From Verrucomicrobiota bacterium (lineage in GTDB: Bacteria > Verrucomicrobiota > Verrucomicrobiia > CAIQCK01): DNA of 64,000 nt. Under the pieces are notes generated by a model that searched no databases, was not told the DNA's origin, and saw nothing but the letters and a program-made list of their open reading frames with translations. The position numbers were made by a program, and so were the translations under genes. Positions 9,601 through 16,387 of the stretch are shown here, piece by piece; the stretch's first letter is position 1, and every line of letters begins with the position of its first letter. The stretch covers positions 1 to 64,000 of the forward strand of contig JAPLTX010000022.1 in the NCBI GenBank assembly GCA_026397915.1, written 5' to 3'.

Positions 9601-10144
9601 CACCTCGATGCGTTCCGCCACCAGCCTTCGCGACGGCGAGAAGCTCGTTTGCGGCGGCTGCCACGAGCACAAGTCGCAGGCGACGAAGATTCCGGCGGCG
9701 GTTCCGCTGGCGTTGCGGCGCGCGCCCTCGACGCCGACGCCCGACGTGGACGGCTCGCATCCGTTCAGCTACCCGCGTCTCGTCCAGCCCGTGCTCAACC
9801 GCAACTGCGTGAAGTGCCACGAAGAGAACAAGGCGAAGAAAGCGCCGGCCCTCACCGCCGAGCCGATCGCGAACAAGTTCTACGCCTCCTACAACAATCT
9901 CGTGAAGTTCGGTTTCACCGCCTACGGCGACGCCTACCGCACGCTCAACGGGAAGTTCGGCGCGCGCGCCTCGAAGCTGATCGAGATGTTGGAGAAGGGC
10001 CACCACGACGTGAAGCTCTCTGAGGAGGATTTCCACCGCCTGACGCTCTGGATTGACTGCTGCTCAATGTTCTACGGAGTCTTTGAGAAAGAGCCGGGCG
10101 AAGCGCAGCGCCGTGGTGAAATCGCGAAGGCGATTTTGGAGTAA
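6680..10144 (+). CDS. Secreted HzsA-related protein with NPCBM domain, beta-propeller and two CXXCH motifs
   Basis: 1154 residues. The ATG at 6680 was chosen because it opens a signal peptide (MKRSLSWLTSAGLLLAMATG, ending AAGAG); the frame is open further upstream without a plausible start. Residues about 55-195 look like an NPCBM carbohydrate-binding module (VVVGWGQLLVNTNWQG, FEFGFWLHANS). A TolB-like propeller begins near residue 554 (SPALSPDAKQIAFAY). Two haem-c type motifs follow, CGGCH at 991-995 and CVKCH at 1043-1047. The order resembles the hydrazine synthase alpha-subunit family, whose non-anammox relatives are common in PVC bacteria and uncharacterised. It is probably periplasmic or at the cell surface, with redox activity linked to carbohydrate. 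Confidence 0.8.
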   Translation: MKRSLSWLTSAGLLLAMATGAAGAGRSAWTDTMVAMRAKYLQSPEAQKAAASDSLFKPFDSGALDGKGPAKQVVVNIAGLKELRLVANCEKANANCNIWGEPKLIAKDGTITKLTTLKPASVVVGWGQLLVNTNWQGHPLIVGDRKFEFGFWLHANSELIFALDGKYERFETFVGEDKDRAGGLVRFKVLSTPAPPPACWADIAREFSLQAGWLRTDAGADGIASWFGKRETGALEQEIVGVALREAPPASPLCAELESLVAAKAGAGDPRWLDLYGRACRHRDCATMLKSLDSADVKAAFEKDLVALVAAKAPAEDARWNELRVRASQAAELDHQFATLDYDIKQRAVLSKATGERAWNGTRYVPTERSTADEIAKQTFNSISLVLETDRDPADIVARRTVALLADLKKTEAVPKLAAFDAPLAKLQKTAADTPVTDIAARRALHHEICKLRRQIAFANPLLNFKDLVFIKRHRTFYQHMCDQFYGICQNPGGGLYVLENAFSEKPAVRDVLASAVCETGRLKGEKLSGGSVVLPKLRYDGVKTFTGEDAEGGSFLSPALSPDAKQIAFAYVERKGGKDQIFHEDPARGHWDAQRSYHIFKVNVDGTRLQQLTDGTWNEFDPCWLPNGRLAFISERRGGYLRCGRACPLYTLYDMNPDGSGINCLSFHDSNEWNPSVTHDGRIVWTRWDYVDRHGCIAHMPWVVTLDGRDPRPLHGNYAPRQARPDMELYVRPIPGSTKYVGLAAPHHGQAYGSMIIINPQVVDDDAMGPVRRFTPEVGFPESQGGRQAYSTPWPLSENYHLCVYDAVATGAAVKRPGENYGIYLVDAFGNKELIYRDPDIGCMNPIPLRATAQPAAPASILASTQTTAPANIRDKGEATMAVVNVYDNQKGWPEGTKIKSLRVFQLLPCAVPSGGMRPHETGKRIAEAGDSIVPCRWVLGTVPVEADGSAHFKVPAYRELFFQALDERGMAITSMRSATSLRDGEKLVCGGCHEHKSQATKIPAAVPLALRRAPSTPTPDVDGSHPFSYPRLVQPVLNRNCVKCHEENKAKKAPALTAEPIANKFYASYNNLVKFGFTAYGDAYRTLNGKFGARASKLIEMLEKGHHDVKLSEEDFHRLTLWIDCCSMFYGVFEKEPGEAQRRGEIAKAILE

Positions 10145-10147
10145 CCA

Positions 10148-12502
10148 GTGAAGCGAGCCCTCGCTCTTGCGGCTTCAGTGGTCTTGTGGGGAACAGTCTC
10201 CGCGGTCGCTGAGCAACCCGTTCTGATCGAAGTGGAAGGCTTTGCGCAACGCGGCGGCTGGGTCGTGGACCCGCAGTTCATGGACCAGATGGGTTCGCCT
10301 TACCTGCTCGCGCACGGACTCGGGCGGCCCGTGGCGGATGCGACGACGGAGGTTGAATTTCCCACGACTGGCGCGTATCGCGTCTGGGTCCGAACCAAGG
10401 ACTGGGTGGCGCAATGGAAAGCGCCCGGCGCGCCGGGGAAGTTCCAAGTGCTCGTCAACAGCAAGCCGCTTGATACGGTCTTCGGCACTGAGGGTGCGCA
10501 GTGGCATTGGCAGGACGGCGGCAAGGTGGACATCGCCGAACGTCGCGTGCGGCTGACGCTCCACGACCTCACTGGTTTCGAGGGCCGCTGCGACGCGATT
10601 CTGTTCTCGCGCGACGCGAAGTTCACGCCGCCCAACCGCGATCCAGAGATGGTGGCGTTCCGACGCGCGTGTCTCGGCCTGTCGGAGCAACCGGAGCCGG
10701 CCGGTAAGTTCGATTTCGTCGTCACTGGCGGCGGTATTGCCGGGACGTGTGCGGCCATCTCGGCGGCGCGGCTGGGGTTGAAGGTCGCGCTCGTGCAAGA
10801 CCGGCCCGTGCTCGGCGGCAACAACAGCTCCGAAGTGCGCGTCTGGCTGCAAGGCGCGCGCAACAAGGAGCCGTGGCCGCGCATCGGCGACGTGGTCGCG
10901 GAACTGGAACAGGATCGTCGCGCACACTACGGGCCGACGAACACCGCCGACCTCTACGAGGACGAGAAGAAACTCGCCGTCGTCGCCGCCGAGTCGAACA
11001 TCCGCATGTTTCTTGGACATCGTGTCAATGCAACCGAGACCGGCGACGGCAAGATTCGCGCCGTCATCGCGCAGGAGATCGACACGGGCCGGCGCGTGCG
11101 CATCGCCGGACGTTGGTTTGCCGACTGCACTGGCGACGCGGCGGTCGGCGCGCTGGCGGGGGCGGATCTTGAGATCGAGCCGAAAGGCCGCATGGGGCCG
11201 TGCAATCTCTGGAACGTGTGCGAGTGCAAGGACACCAACGCCATCAACACAACCACCGCCGCGATGGCCGAGCCGCAGCCGTTCCCGCGCTGTCCGTGGG
11301 CGCTCGACCTGACCGACAAACCGTTCCCCGGCCGCAGCAAGACCAAGCCGGACACGAACGCGCTCGGCGGTTGGTATTGGGAGAGCGGCTTCGACCGCCA
11401 CCCAATCGAGGATATGGAATACATCCGCGACTGGAACTTCCGCGCGATGTATGGCGCTTGGGACGCGATGAAGAACGTGGACAAGGTGCTGCCCAACCAC
11501 CGCCTCAACTGGTCCGCTCACATTCTCGGCAAGCGCGAGTCGCGCCGGCTCATGGGCGACGTGGTTCTCTGCTTTGATGATCTGACGAAGGACGTGAAGT
11601 TCCCCGACGGTTGCACGCCGACGGGTTGGAGCAACGACCTTCATCTGCCCGATCCGAAATACGAGAAGGGCTTCGAGGGCGACGCGTTTATTTCGCGGGC
11701 CGATTTCGGCCATTTTCCTGCCATTCGCGAGCGACGGCCGTTTTGGATTCCCTACCGCTGTCTTTACTCGCGTAACGTCTCGAACCTCTTCATGGCTGGC
11801 CGCGACATCAGCACCAAGCACGACGCGCTCGGCGCGGTGCGCGTGATGCGCACCGGCGGCTGCATGGGCGAGGTCGTCGGTATGGCCGCGAGTCTCTGCA
11901 AGAAGCACGACACCACGCCCCGACACATCTATCAAAGTTACCTCGACGAGCTTCAGGGCCTCATGCGCCGTGGCGTCGGCAAGAATCCCGGCGCGAATCC
12001 CGACTACGACAACGGCGCGGAACCGAAACGCAAGCCGGCCCCGAAAAACCCGCCGGTCGTCGCGAAGCCCGCGTGGCTCGCCAAGGCCGGCCCGAATCTC
12101 GCGCTCGCCGCGAAAGTTTCCGTGCCCGGCGGCAGCCTGCTGAACGACGGCAAAGCCGACGTGGCCGACAACAGCGGCCGTTGGCTGGGCAGAGACAAGC
12201 TGCCGCATGAGATCGGATTCGCGTGGGAGAAGCCCGTGACCATCGGCGCGGCGCGGATCATTTCGGGATTCTTCGACGGCGCGGTCACCGCCCCGATCAC
12301 CGACTTTGTCCTCCAGTGGCACGACGGCGCGGAGTGGAAGGATATTTCAGGCTCGGCGGCGAAAGAAAACCGCGACCCCTACTGGAGCTGCAAGTTTCCG
12401 CCCGTGACGGCGGCGAAAGTTCGCCTGCTCGTCACGAAGACGAAAGGCGACGTCTCGCGCATCTGGGAGGTGGAACTCTACGGGCTGGTGGCGGCCAAGT
12501 GA
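10148..12502 (+). CDS. Secreted FAD-dependent oxidoreductase with accessory carbohydrate-binding-like domains
   Basis: 784 residues starting at GTG, three bases after the HzsA-related stop. A signal peptide (MKRALALAASVVLWGTVSAVA) leads into a beta-sandwich-like region with GAYRVWVRTKDWV. The FAD_oxidored-type domain starts near residue 195 with the dinucleotide motif VVTGGGIAGTCAA and PVLGGNNSSEVRV. The last 130 residues resemble an F5/8-type-C discoidin domain. Family members are predicted oxidoreductases exported by polysaccharide-degrading Verrucomicrobia and Planctomycetes. No substrate is established. The near-zero spacing points to co-expression with the upstream di-CXXCH protein, a possible electron acceptor. 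Confidence 0.8.
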   Translation: MKRALALAASVVLWGTVSAVAEQPVLIEVEGFAQRGGWVVDPQFMDQMGSPYLLAHGLGRPVADATTEVEFPTTGAYRVWVRTKDWVAQWKAPGAPGKFQVLVNSKPLDTVFGTEGAQWHWQDGGKVDIAERRVRLTLHDLTGFEGRCDAILFSRDAKFTPPNRDPEMVAFRRACLGLSEQPEPAGKFDFVVTGGGIAGTCAAISAARLGLKVALVQDRPVLGGNNSSEVRVWLQGARNKEPWPRIGDVVAELEQDRRAHYGPTNTADLYEDEKKLAVVAAESNIRMFLGHRVNATETGDGKIRAVIAQEIDTGRRVRIAGRWFADCTGDAAVGALAGADLEIEPKGRMGPCNLWNVCECKDTNAINTTTAAMAEPQPFPRCPWALDLTDKPFPGRSKTKPDTNALGGWYWESGFDRHPIEDMEYIRDWNFRAMYGAWDAMKNVDKVLPNHRLNWSAHILGKRESRRLMGDVVLCFDDLTKDVKFPDGCTPTGWSNDLHLPDPKYEKGFEGDAFISRADFGHFPAIRERRPFWIPYRCLYSRNVSNLFMAGRDISTKHDALGAVRVMRTGGCMGEVVGMAASLCKKHDTTPRHIYQSYLDELQGLMRRGVGKNPGANPDYDNGAEPKRKPAPKNPPVVAKPAWLAKAGPNLALAAKVSVPGGSLLNDGKADVADNSGRWLGRDKLPHEIGFAWEKPVTIGAARIISGFFDGAVTAPITDFVLQWHDGAEWKDISGSAAKENRDPYWSCKFPPVTAAKVRLLVTKTKGDVSRIWEVELYGLVAAK

Positions 12503-12589
12503 CGGCAATCTTCCTCTGGACGAGCGACAACAATTTGGAGAAACTCTGAGACTGGAATTTTTCGAGACAACAACACAAAGGAGAAAACC

Positions 12590-13696
12590 ATGATTCGAAC
12601 CGTCCTCACCATCGTCGTTGCTGGCGGCTTGCTTGCCCAAGCCGCCTTCGCCGCCCAATGCCCCGGCTGCAACTGCCTGCCGGGCCAGGCCTGCACCAAG
12701 GCCGAGCTGCTCGTCGCGTTCCCCGACTGCGTCAACACGCCCGACGGCATGGCGCTCTTGAAAGACGGCAGCATCGTCGTCTCCGTGCCGAACTTCAACG
12801 ACGAGACCAAGCCGCCGCTCTTGATGCGCGTCACCGGCAGCGCCGGCAAGGCCAAGGCCGAGAAGTTCTACGAGTTCCCGAACCCATATCCGGGCCTGCC
12901 GCAGGGCCTCGACCGCATCTCGCCGATGGGCATCGTCCAGGCGCCGAGCGGCGACATTTACTTCGCCGACATGCAAATCCGGAAGGACATCAGTCAGAAG
13001 TCGCGCCTGTGGCGGCTGGTCATGAAGGGCGGCAAGCCGCAAAAGATGGTGCTCGTGGCGAAGAACTTCAACGTCGCCAACGGCCTCTGCATCCACGGCG
13101 GCTACATCTACATCACCGACTCTGTGCTTGAGCCTGGCGCGAACCCGCTCCCCAGCGCGGTCCTGCGCTTCAAGCTCACCGAAGAGAACGTGGAACTGAA
13201 GACGCCGCTCAAGAACGACCCGCACATCATCGCGACGTTCACGAGCAAGAAGATGCAATGGCCCTTCGGCGCCGACGGCATTGACTTCGACAACCAGGGC
13301 AACCTCTACGTCGGCCTCTTCGGCGAGGGCCAGATGTTCAAGATCACCTTCGACAAGAAGGGCAACGTCATCTCCAACACGCTCTTCGCCGAAGCGCCGG
13401 GCAAACTCATCAACTGCGATGGGATGCACCTCGACAAGCGCAGCAACAAGCTCTATATGGCCGATTCCGCCGCCAACGCCATCCAGGTCATTGACTGCAA
13501 GACCGGCAAGGTCGAGACGCTTGATTCCAACGAGGACACGCTCGACAAGCGCACTGGCGGCATGGATCAGCCCTGCGAGGCGCTTGTGCGCGGCAAGGAG
13601 ATCATCGTCAGCAACATGGACTGGCCGTTCCCCGGCTTCAAGAACACCAAGTGGCAGCAGCCCGCGACGCTCTCGGTCATCAAGCTGAAGAAGTAA
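12590..13696 (+). CDS. Secreted SMP-30/gluconolactonase-like beta-propeller
   Basis: 368 residues after an AAAGGAG ribosome-binding site. The signal peptide ends near LAQAAFAA and is followed by a cysteine-rich patch (CPGCNCLPGQAC). Propeller blades follow, recognisable from NTPDGMALLKDGSIVVS, GADGIDFDNQGNLYVGLF and NCDGMHLDKRSNKLYMAD. The pattern fits SMP-30/LRE proteins, some of which are metal-dependent sugar lactonases and others non-enzymatic NHL-like propellers. It is paralogous to the lipoprotein at 23978. The SDR and aldolase genes downstream would fit an oxidised-sugar lactone as substrate, but the protein is exported and those enzymes are not. Confidence 0.75.
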   Translation: MIRTVLTIVVAGGLLAQAAFAAQCPGCNCLPGQACTKAELLVAFPDCVNTPDGMALLKDGSIVVSVPNFNDETKPPLLMRVTGSAGKAKAEKFYEFPNPYPGLPQGLDRISPMGIVQAPSGDIYFADMQIRKDISQKSRLWRLVMKGGKPQKMVLVAKNFNVANGLCIHGGYIYITDSVLEPGANPLPSAVLRFKLTEENVELKTPLKNDPHIIATFTSKKMQWPFGADGIDFDNQGNLYVGLFGEGQMFKITFDKKGNVISNTLFAEAPGKLINCDGMHLDKRSNKLYMADSAANAIQVIDCKTGKVETLDSNEDTLDKRTGGMDQPCEALVRGKEIIVSNMDWPFPGFKNTKWQQPATLSVIKLKK

Positions 13697-13703
13697 ACGC
13701 AGC

Positions 13704-13780
13704 GGAGTAGTGGAGTGGTGGAGTAATGGAGTGATGGTTCTCATCCCCGGCACTCCAACACTCCACTACTCCATCACTCC
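13704..13780. repeat. inverted tandem octamer repeat (GGAGTNNT type)
   Basis: The left arm 13704-13737 holds four tandem copies of an octamer of the form GGAGTNNT. The right arm 13751-13780 holds the same octamers in inverse orientation. A spacer of about 13 bases separates them. The region lies in the 100-bp gap between the SMP-30-like gene and the SDR and would form a long imperfect hairpin in the transcript. It does not match the coding style of its neighbours. Confidence 0.75.
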
Positions 13781-13796
13781 AACACCCACCTCCGCC

Positions 13797-14585
13797 ATGA
13801 ACCTTCGCTTCGATAACAAAACCGCTCTCATCACCGGCGCGGCTGGTGCCATCGGCAAGAGCATTGCCCGTGGCTTCGCCGAAGGCGGCGCGCGCGTCTT
13901 CATTACCGACATCACCCAAGCCGGCGTTGACACCGCTGTCGCCGAACTCAAAAGCGATCGCGCCCAAGCCGCCGGCCTCGCCGCCAACGTCATCAAAGAA
14001 ACCGAAGTCAAAGCCGTCGTGGACGCCGCGGCCAAGTTCGGCGGTGGCGCGGTGGACATTCTGGTCAACGTCGCCGGCGTCGTCGGCCAGGGCAAGGTCG
14101 AGGAGATCACCGAGGCCGAGTGGGACCGCGTCTTTGGCGTGAACTGCAAAGGCACGTTCTTCTTCACCAAGCACGTCGTGCCGCTGATGAAGGCCAAGAA
14201 GTTCGGCAAGATCGTCAACTTCAGTTCCAAGAGCGGCAAGACCGGCTCGGCGATCATGAGTCCCTATTCCGCCGCGAAGGCCGCCATCATCGGCTTCACG
14301 CAGGCGCTGGCCTACGAGCTGGCGGACTTCGGCATTACGGTGAACTGCCTCTGTCCCGGCATTACTGACAACACCGGCGTTTGGGCCAACGTCAGCGCCG
14401 GTTACATCCAAAACCTCGGTAAGAGCCGCGACGAAGTCGTCAAGCAGTTCACCTCCAAGGTTCCGCTCAAACGTCTAGCGCAGATTCAAGACATCGTCGC
14501 CGTGACGCTGTTCATGTCGAGCAGCGGAGCGGACTACATGACCGGCCAAGCCATCAACGTCACCGGCGGAAGAGAAATGCACTAA
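13797..14585 (+). CDS. Short-chain dehydrogenase/reductase
   Basis: 262 residues from the ATG at 13797; longer versions would run through the upstream octamer repeat. The cofactor motif TGAAGAIG, the NVAG motif (NVAGVVGQG) and the catalytic Ser/Tyr-x3-Lys (NFSSKSGKTGS; SPYSAAK) are present. The C-terminus ends with the SDR signature GQAINVTGG. It is classical, cytosolic and NAD(P)H-dependent. It is followed immediately by a DeoC-type aldolase (next base) and then a zinc dehydrogenase. Together these suggest oxidation and aldol cleavage of a sugar. The substrate is not readable from the sequence. Confidence 0.88.
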   Translation: MNLRFDNKTALITGAAGAIGKSIARGFAEGGARVFITDITQAGVDTAVAELKSDRAQAAGLAANVIKETEVKAVVDAAAKFGGGAVDILVNVAGVVGQGKVEEITEAEWDRVFGVNCKGTFFFTKHVVPLMKAKKFGKIVNFSSKSGKTGSAIMSPYSAAKAAIIGFTQALAYELADFGITVNCLCPGITDNTGVWANVSAGYIQNLGKSRDEVVKQFTSKVPLKRLAQIQDIVAVTLFMSSSGADYMTGQAINVTGGREMH

Positions 14586-15272
14586 ATGAATACCTTCACC
14601 GTTTCCGAAGTCTCCGCGACGATTGACCACGCGGTGCTCAAACCCAATTTCACCGACGCCGACATCGAGAAGCACGCGAGGATGTGCATTGCTCGCGGCG
14701 TAAAGAGCATGTGCGTCCGCCCCTGCGACGTGGCGCTCGTCGCGAAATGCCTCGCCGGCAGCAAGGTGCTCGTCTCCGTCGTCATCGGCTTCCCCCACGG
14801 CCACCACCGGCCGGAAGTGAAGGCGCTCGAAGCCGAATTGGCCATCAAGGACGGCGCGCGCGAACTCGACATGGTCATGAACATCGGCAAGTTCCTCGCC
14901 GGCGACTTCGACTACGTCCGCCGCGACATCGCCGCTGTCGTGGCCGTCGCGAAGCCGAAAGGCGCGCTTGTGAAGGTCATCCAAGAGAGCGGCTATCTGA
15001 CGCTGGAGCAGGTCGCCAAAGCCTGCCTCATCACCGAAGAAGCCGGCGCAAATTTCGTGAAGACCTCCACCGGTTTCGGCCCCGGCAGCGCGACGCCGGA
15101 AATCATCGCTGTCATGCTCAAGACCGTCGGTGGCCGGTTGGGCGTGAAACCCTCCGGTGGCATCCGCGACTGGAAAACCGCCACCGGCTACCTCGCGCAG
15201 GGCGCGAATCGTCTCGGCGTCGGTTCGACGGAAGCGGTGCTCGATGGAGGTGCCGCCAGTGGCAACTATTAA
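14586..15272 (+). CDS. deoC: Deoxyribose-phosphate aldolase family protein
   Basis: 228 residues, the usual DeoC length. The Schiff-base lysine is K159 in NFVKTSTGF, and the second active-site lysine lies in GVKPSGGIRD. These enzymes cleave 2-deoxyribose 5-phosphate to acetaldehyde and glyceraldehyde 3-phosphate. The start ATG follows the SDR stop directly (TAA then ATG) and the end overlaps the zinc dehydrogenase. Because it sits in a sugar-oxidation operon rather than with nucleoside phosphorylases, it may act on another deoxy-sugar phosphate. Family assignment is secure. Confidence 0.9.
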   Translation: MNTFTVSEVSATIDHAVLKPNFTDADIEKHARMCIARGVKSMCVRPCDVALVAKCLAGSKVLVSVVIGFPHGHHRPEVKALEAELAIKDGARELDMVMNIGKFLAGDFDYVRRDIAAVVAVAKPKGALVKVIQESGYLTLEQVAKACLITEEAGANFVKTSTGFGPGSATPEIIAVMLKTVGGRLGVKPSGGIRDWKTATGYLAQGANRLGVGSTEAVLDGGAASGNY

Positions 15273-16305
15273 AGCTGTCGTTTATCACGGCCCGCTCGAC
15301 GTTCGCTGCGAGCAGGTGCCGATGCCAGTGTGCGGCGCGGACGAAATCCGCGTGAAGGTGGACGCCTGCGCGGTCTGCGGCTCGGACTGGAAAGCCTACA
15401 AGTCCGGCAACCCGCGCATGAAGCCGCCAATTACCATTGGCCACGAGTTCACCGGCCTCATCGAGACCGTCGGCGCGAACGTGCGCGGCTTTTCTGTCGG
15501 CGAGCGCGTCGTCATGGCGACCTCGATCTCCTGCGGCGAGTGCCTCTACTGCCGGCGCGGCTGGCGGAACCTTTGCACCGACCTGCGGCCGATGGGCTTC
15601 CACTACAACGGTGGCATGGCGGAGTTCGTGACGATCCCCGCGCGTGGCTTGCAGCAGGGCCACGTCGTCAAGGTTCCCGCCGGCGTCAAAGCCATCCATG
15701 CCGCGCTCGCCGAGCCGGTGAGCTGCTGCGTCAACTCAGCCGAAAACTGCGGCATCGCCAAGGGCAACGTCGTCGCCGTCCTCGGCGCCGGCCCGATGGG
15801 CATCCTCAACGCCTGCGTGGCGCGCGAGTGTGGCGCAGCGAAGATCATCCTCAGCGAGGTTAACCCCGCGCGGCTAAAGCAAGCCGAGGCGTTCGGTTTT
15901 GATCGGCTCGTAAACCCGGTCAGCGAAGACCTCGCCAAGATCATCAAGGACGAAACCGGCGGCTACGGTGCCGACGTGGTCATCGTCGCCGCGCCCGCCG
16001 CTCAGCCGCAGGAACAGGCGATGACGCTCGTGCGCAAGCGCGGCACGGTCTGCCTGTTCGCATCGCTGCCCGCCGGCAAGAGCATGCTCAATGTGGACAG
16101 CCGGCCGATTCACTACGGCGAGCTTCGCGTCATCGGCTCCAGCGACTCGACCGACGCCCACGTCCGCCGCGCCGTGGAGTTGATCGCCGGCGGCTCCTTG
16201 CCGGTTGAGAAGATCGCCAGCCACGTCTTGAAACTCGACGACATCCGGCGGGCATTCGCGCTGATGGAGAGCGGCGAAGCGTTGCGCGTCGTGCTGACGC
16301 CGTGA
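15259..16305 (+). CDS. Zinc-dependent medium-chain alcohol/polyol dehydrogenase
   Basis: About 348 residues. GTG at 15259 was chosen because GGAGG ends 8 bases upstream; an in-frame ATG at 15244 is the alternative. Either start overlaps the end of deoC. Catalytic zinc ligands lie in CAVCGSD and GHEFTG. Structural zinc cysteines are in CGECLYCRRGWRNLC, and the NAD site is VLGAGPMG. The pattern matches sorbitol, threonine or L-iditol dehydrogenases. It probably oxidises a polyol, sugar or sugar acid in the pathway shared with the SDR and the aldolase upstream. Confidence 0.88.
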   Translation: MATIKAVVYHGPLDVRCEQVPMPVCGADEIRVKVDACAVCGSDWKAYKSGNPRMKPPITIGHEFTGLIETVGANVRGFSVGERVVMATSISCGECLYCRRGWRNLCTDLRPMGFHYNGGMAEFVTIPARGLQQGHVVKVPAGVKAIHAALAEPVSCCVNSAENCGIAKGNVVAVLGAGPMGILNACVARECGAAKIILSEVNPARLKQAEAFGFDRLVNPVSEDLAKIIKDETGGYGADVVIVAAPAAQPQEQAMTLVRKRGTVCLFASLPAGKSMLNVDSRPIHYGELRVIGSSDSTDAHVRRAVELIAGGSLPVEKIASHVLKLDDIRRAFALMESGEALRVVLTP

Positions 16306-16307
16306 GA

Positions 16308-16377
16308 GAACGGGCTTGGAAGCCCGTTCTACCGTTGGGCGTTCGCAACGCCGTAGAACGGATTTCTAAATCCGTTC
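16308..16377. terminator. two perfect hairpins between convergent genes
   Basis: GAACGGGCTT at 16308-16317 pairs with 16320-16329 across a 2-base loop, and GAACGGATTT at 16356-16365 pairs with 16368-16377 across a 2-base loop. Between them CGTTG at 16333-16337 pairs with CAACG at 16346-16350. The two main stems share the GAACGG start. The element fills the gap between the plus-strand dehydrogenase (stop 16305) and the minus-strand propeller (stop 16388). Position fits a bidirectional terminator or a REP-like element. Confidence 0.65.
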
Positions 16378-16387
16378 CGCCTCTGAC

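Noticed and set aside
6680-10144. Hydrazine synthase / anammox function
   Set aside because: Only an alpha-subunit-like architecture is seen; beta/gamma subunits and anammox partners are absent and the setting is carbohydrate use.
10175-12322. Long antisense frame (715 codons) opposite the FAD oxidoreductase at 10148
   Set aside because: No family pattern; the plus-strand protein has the dinucleotide-binding motif and signal peptide.
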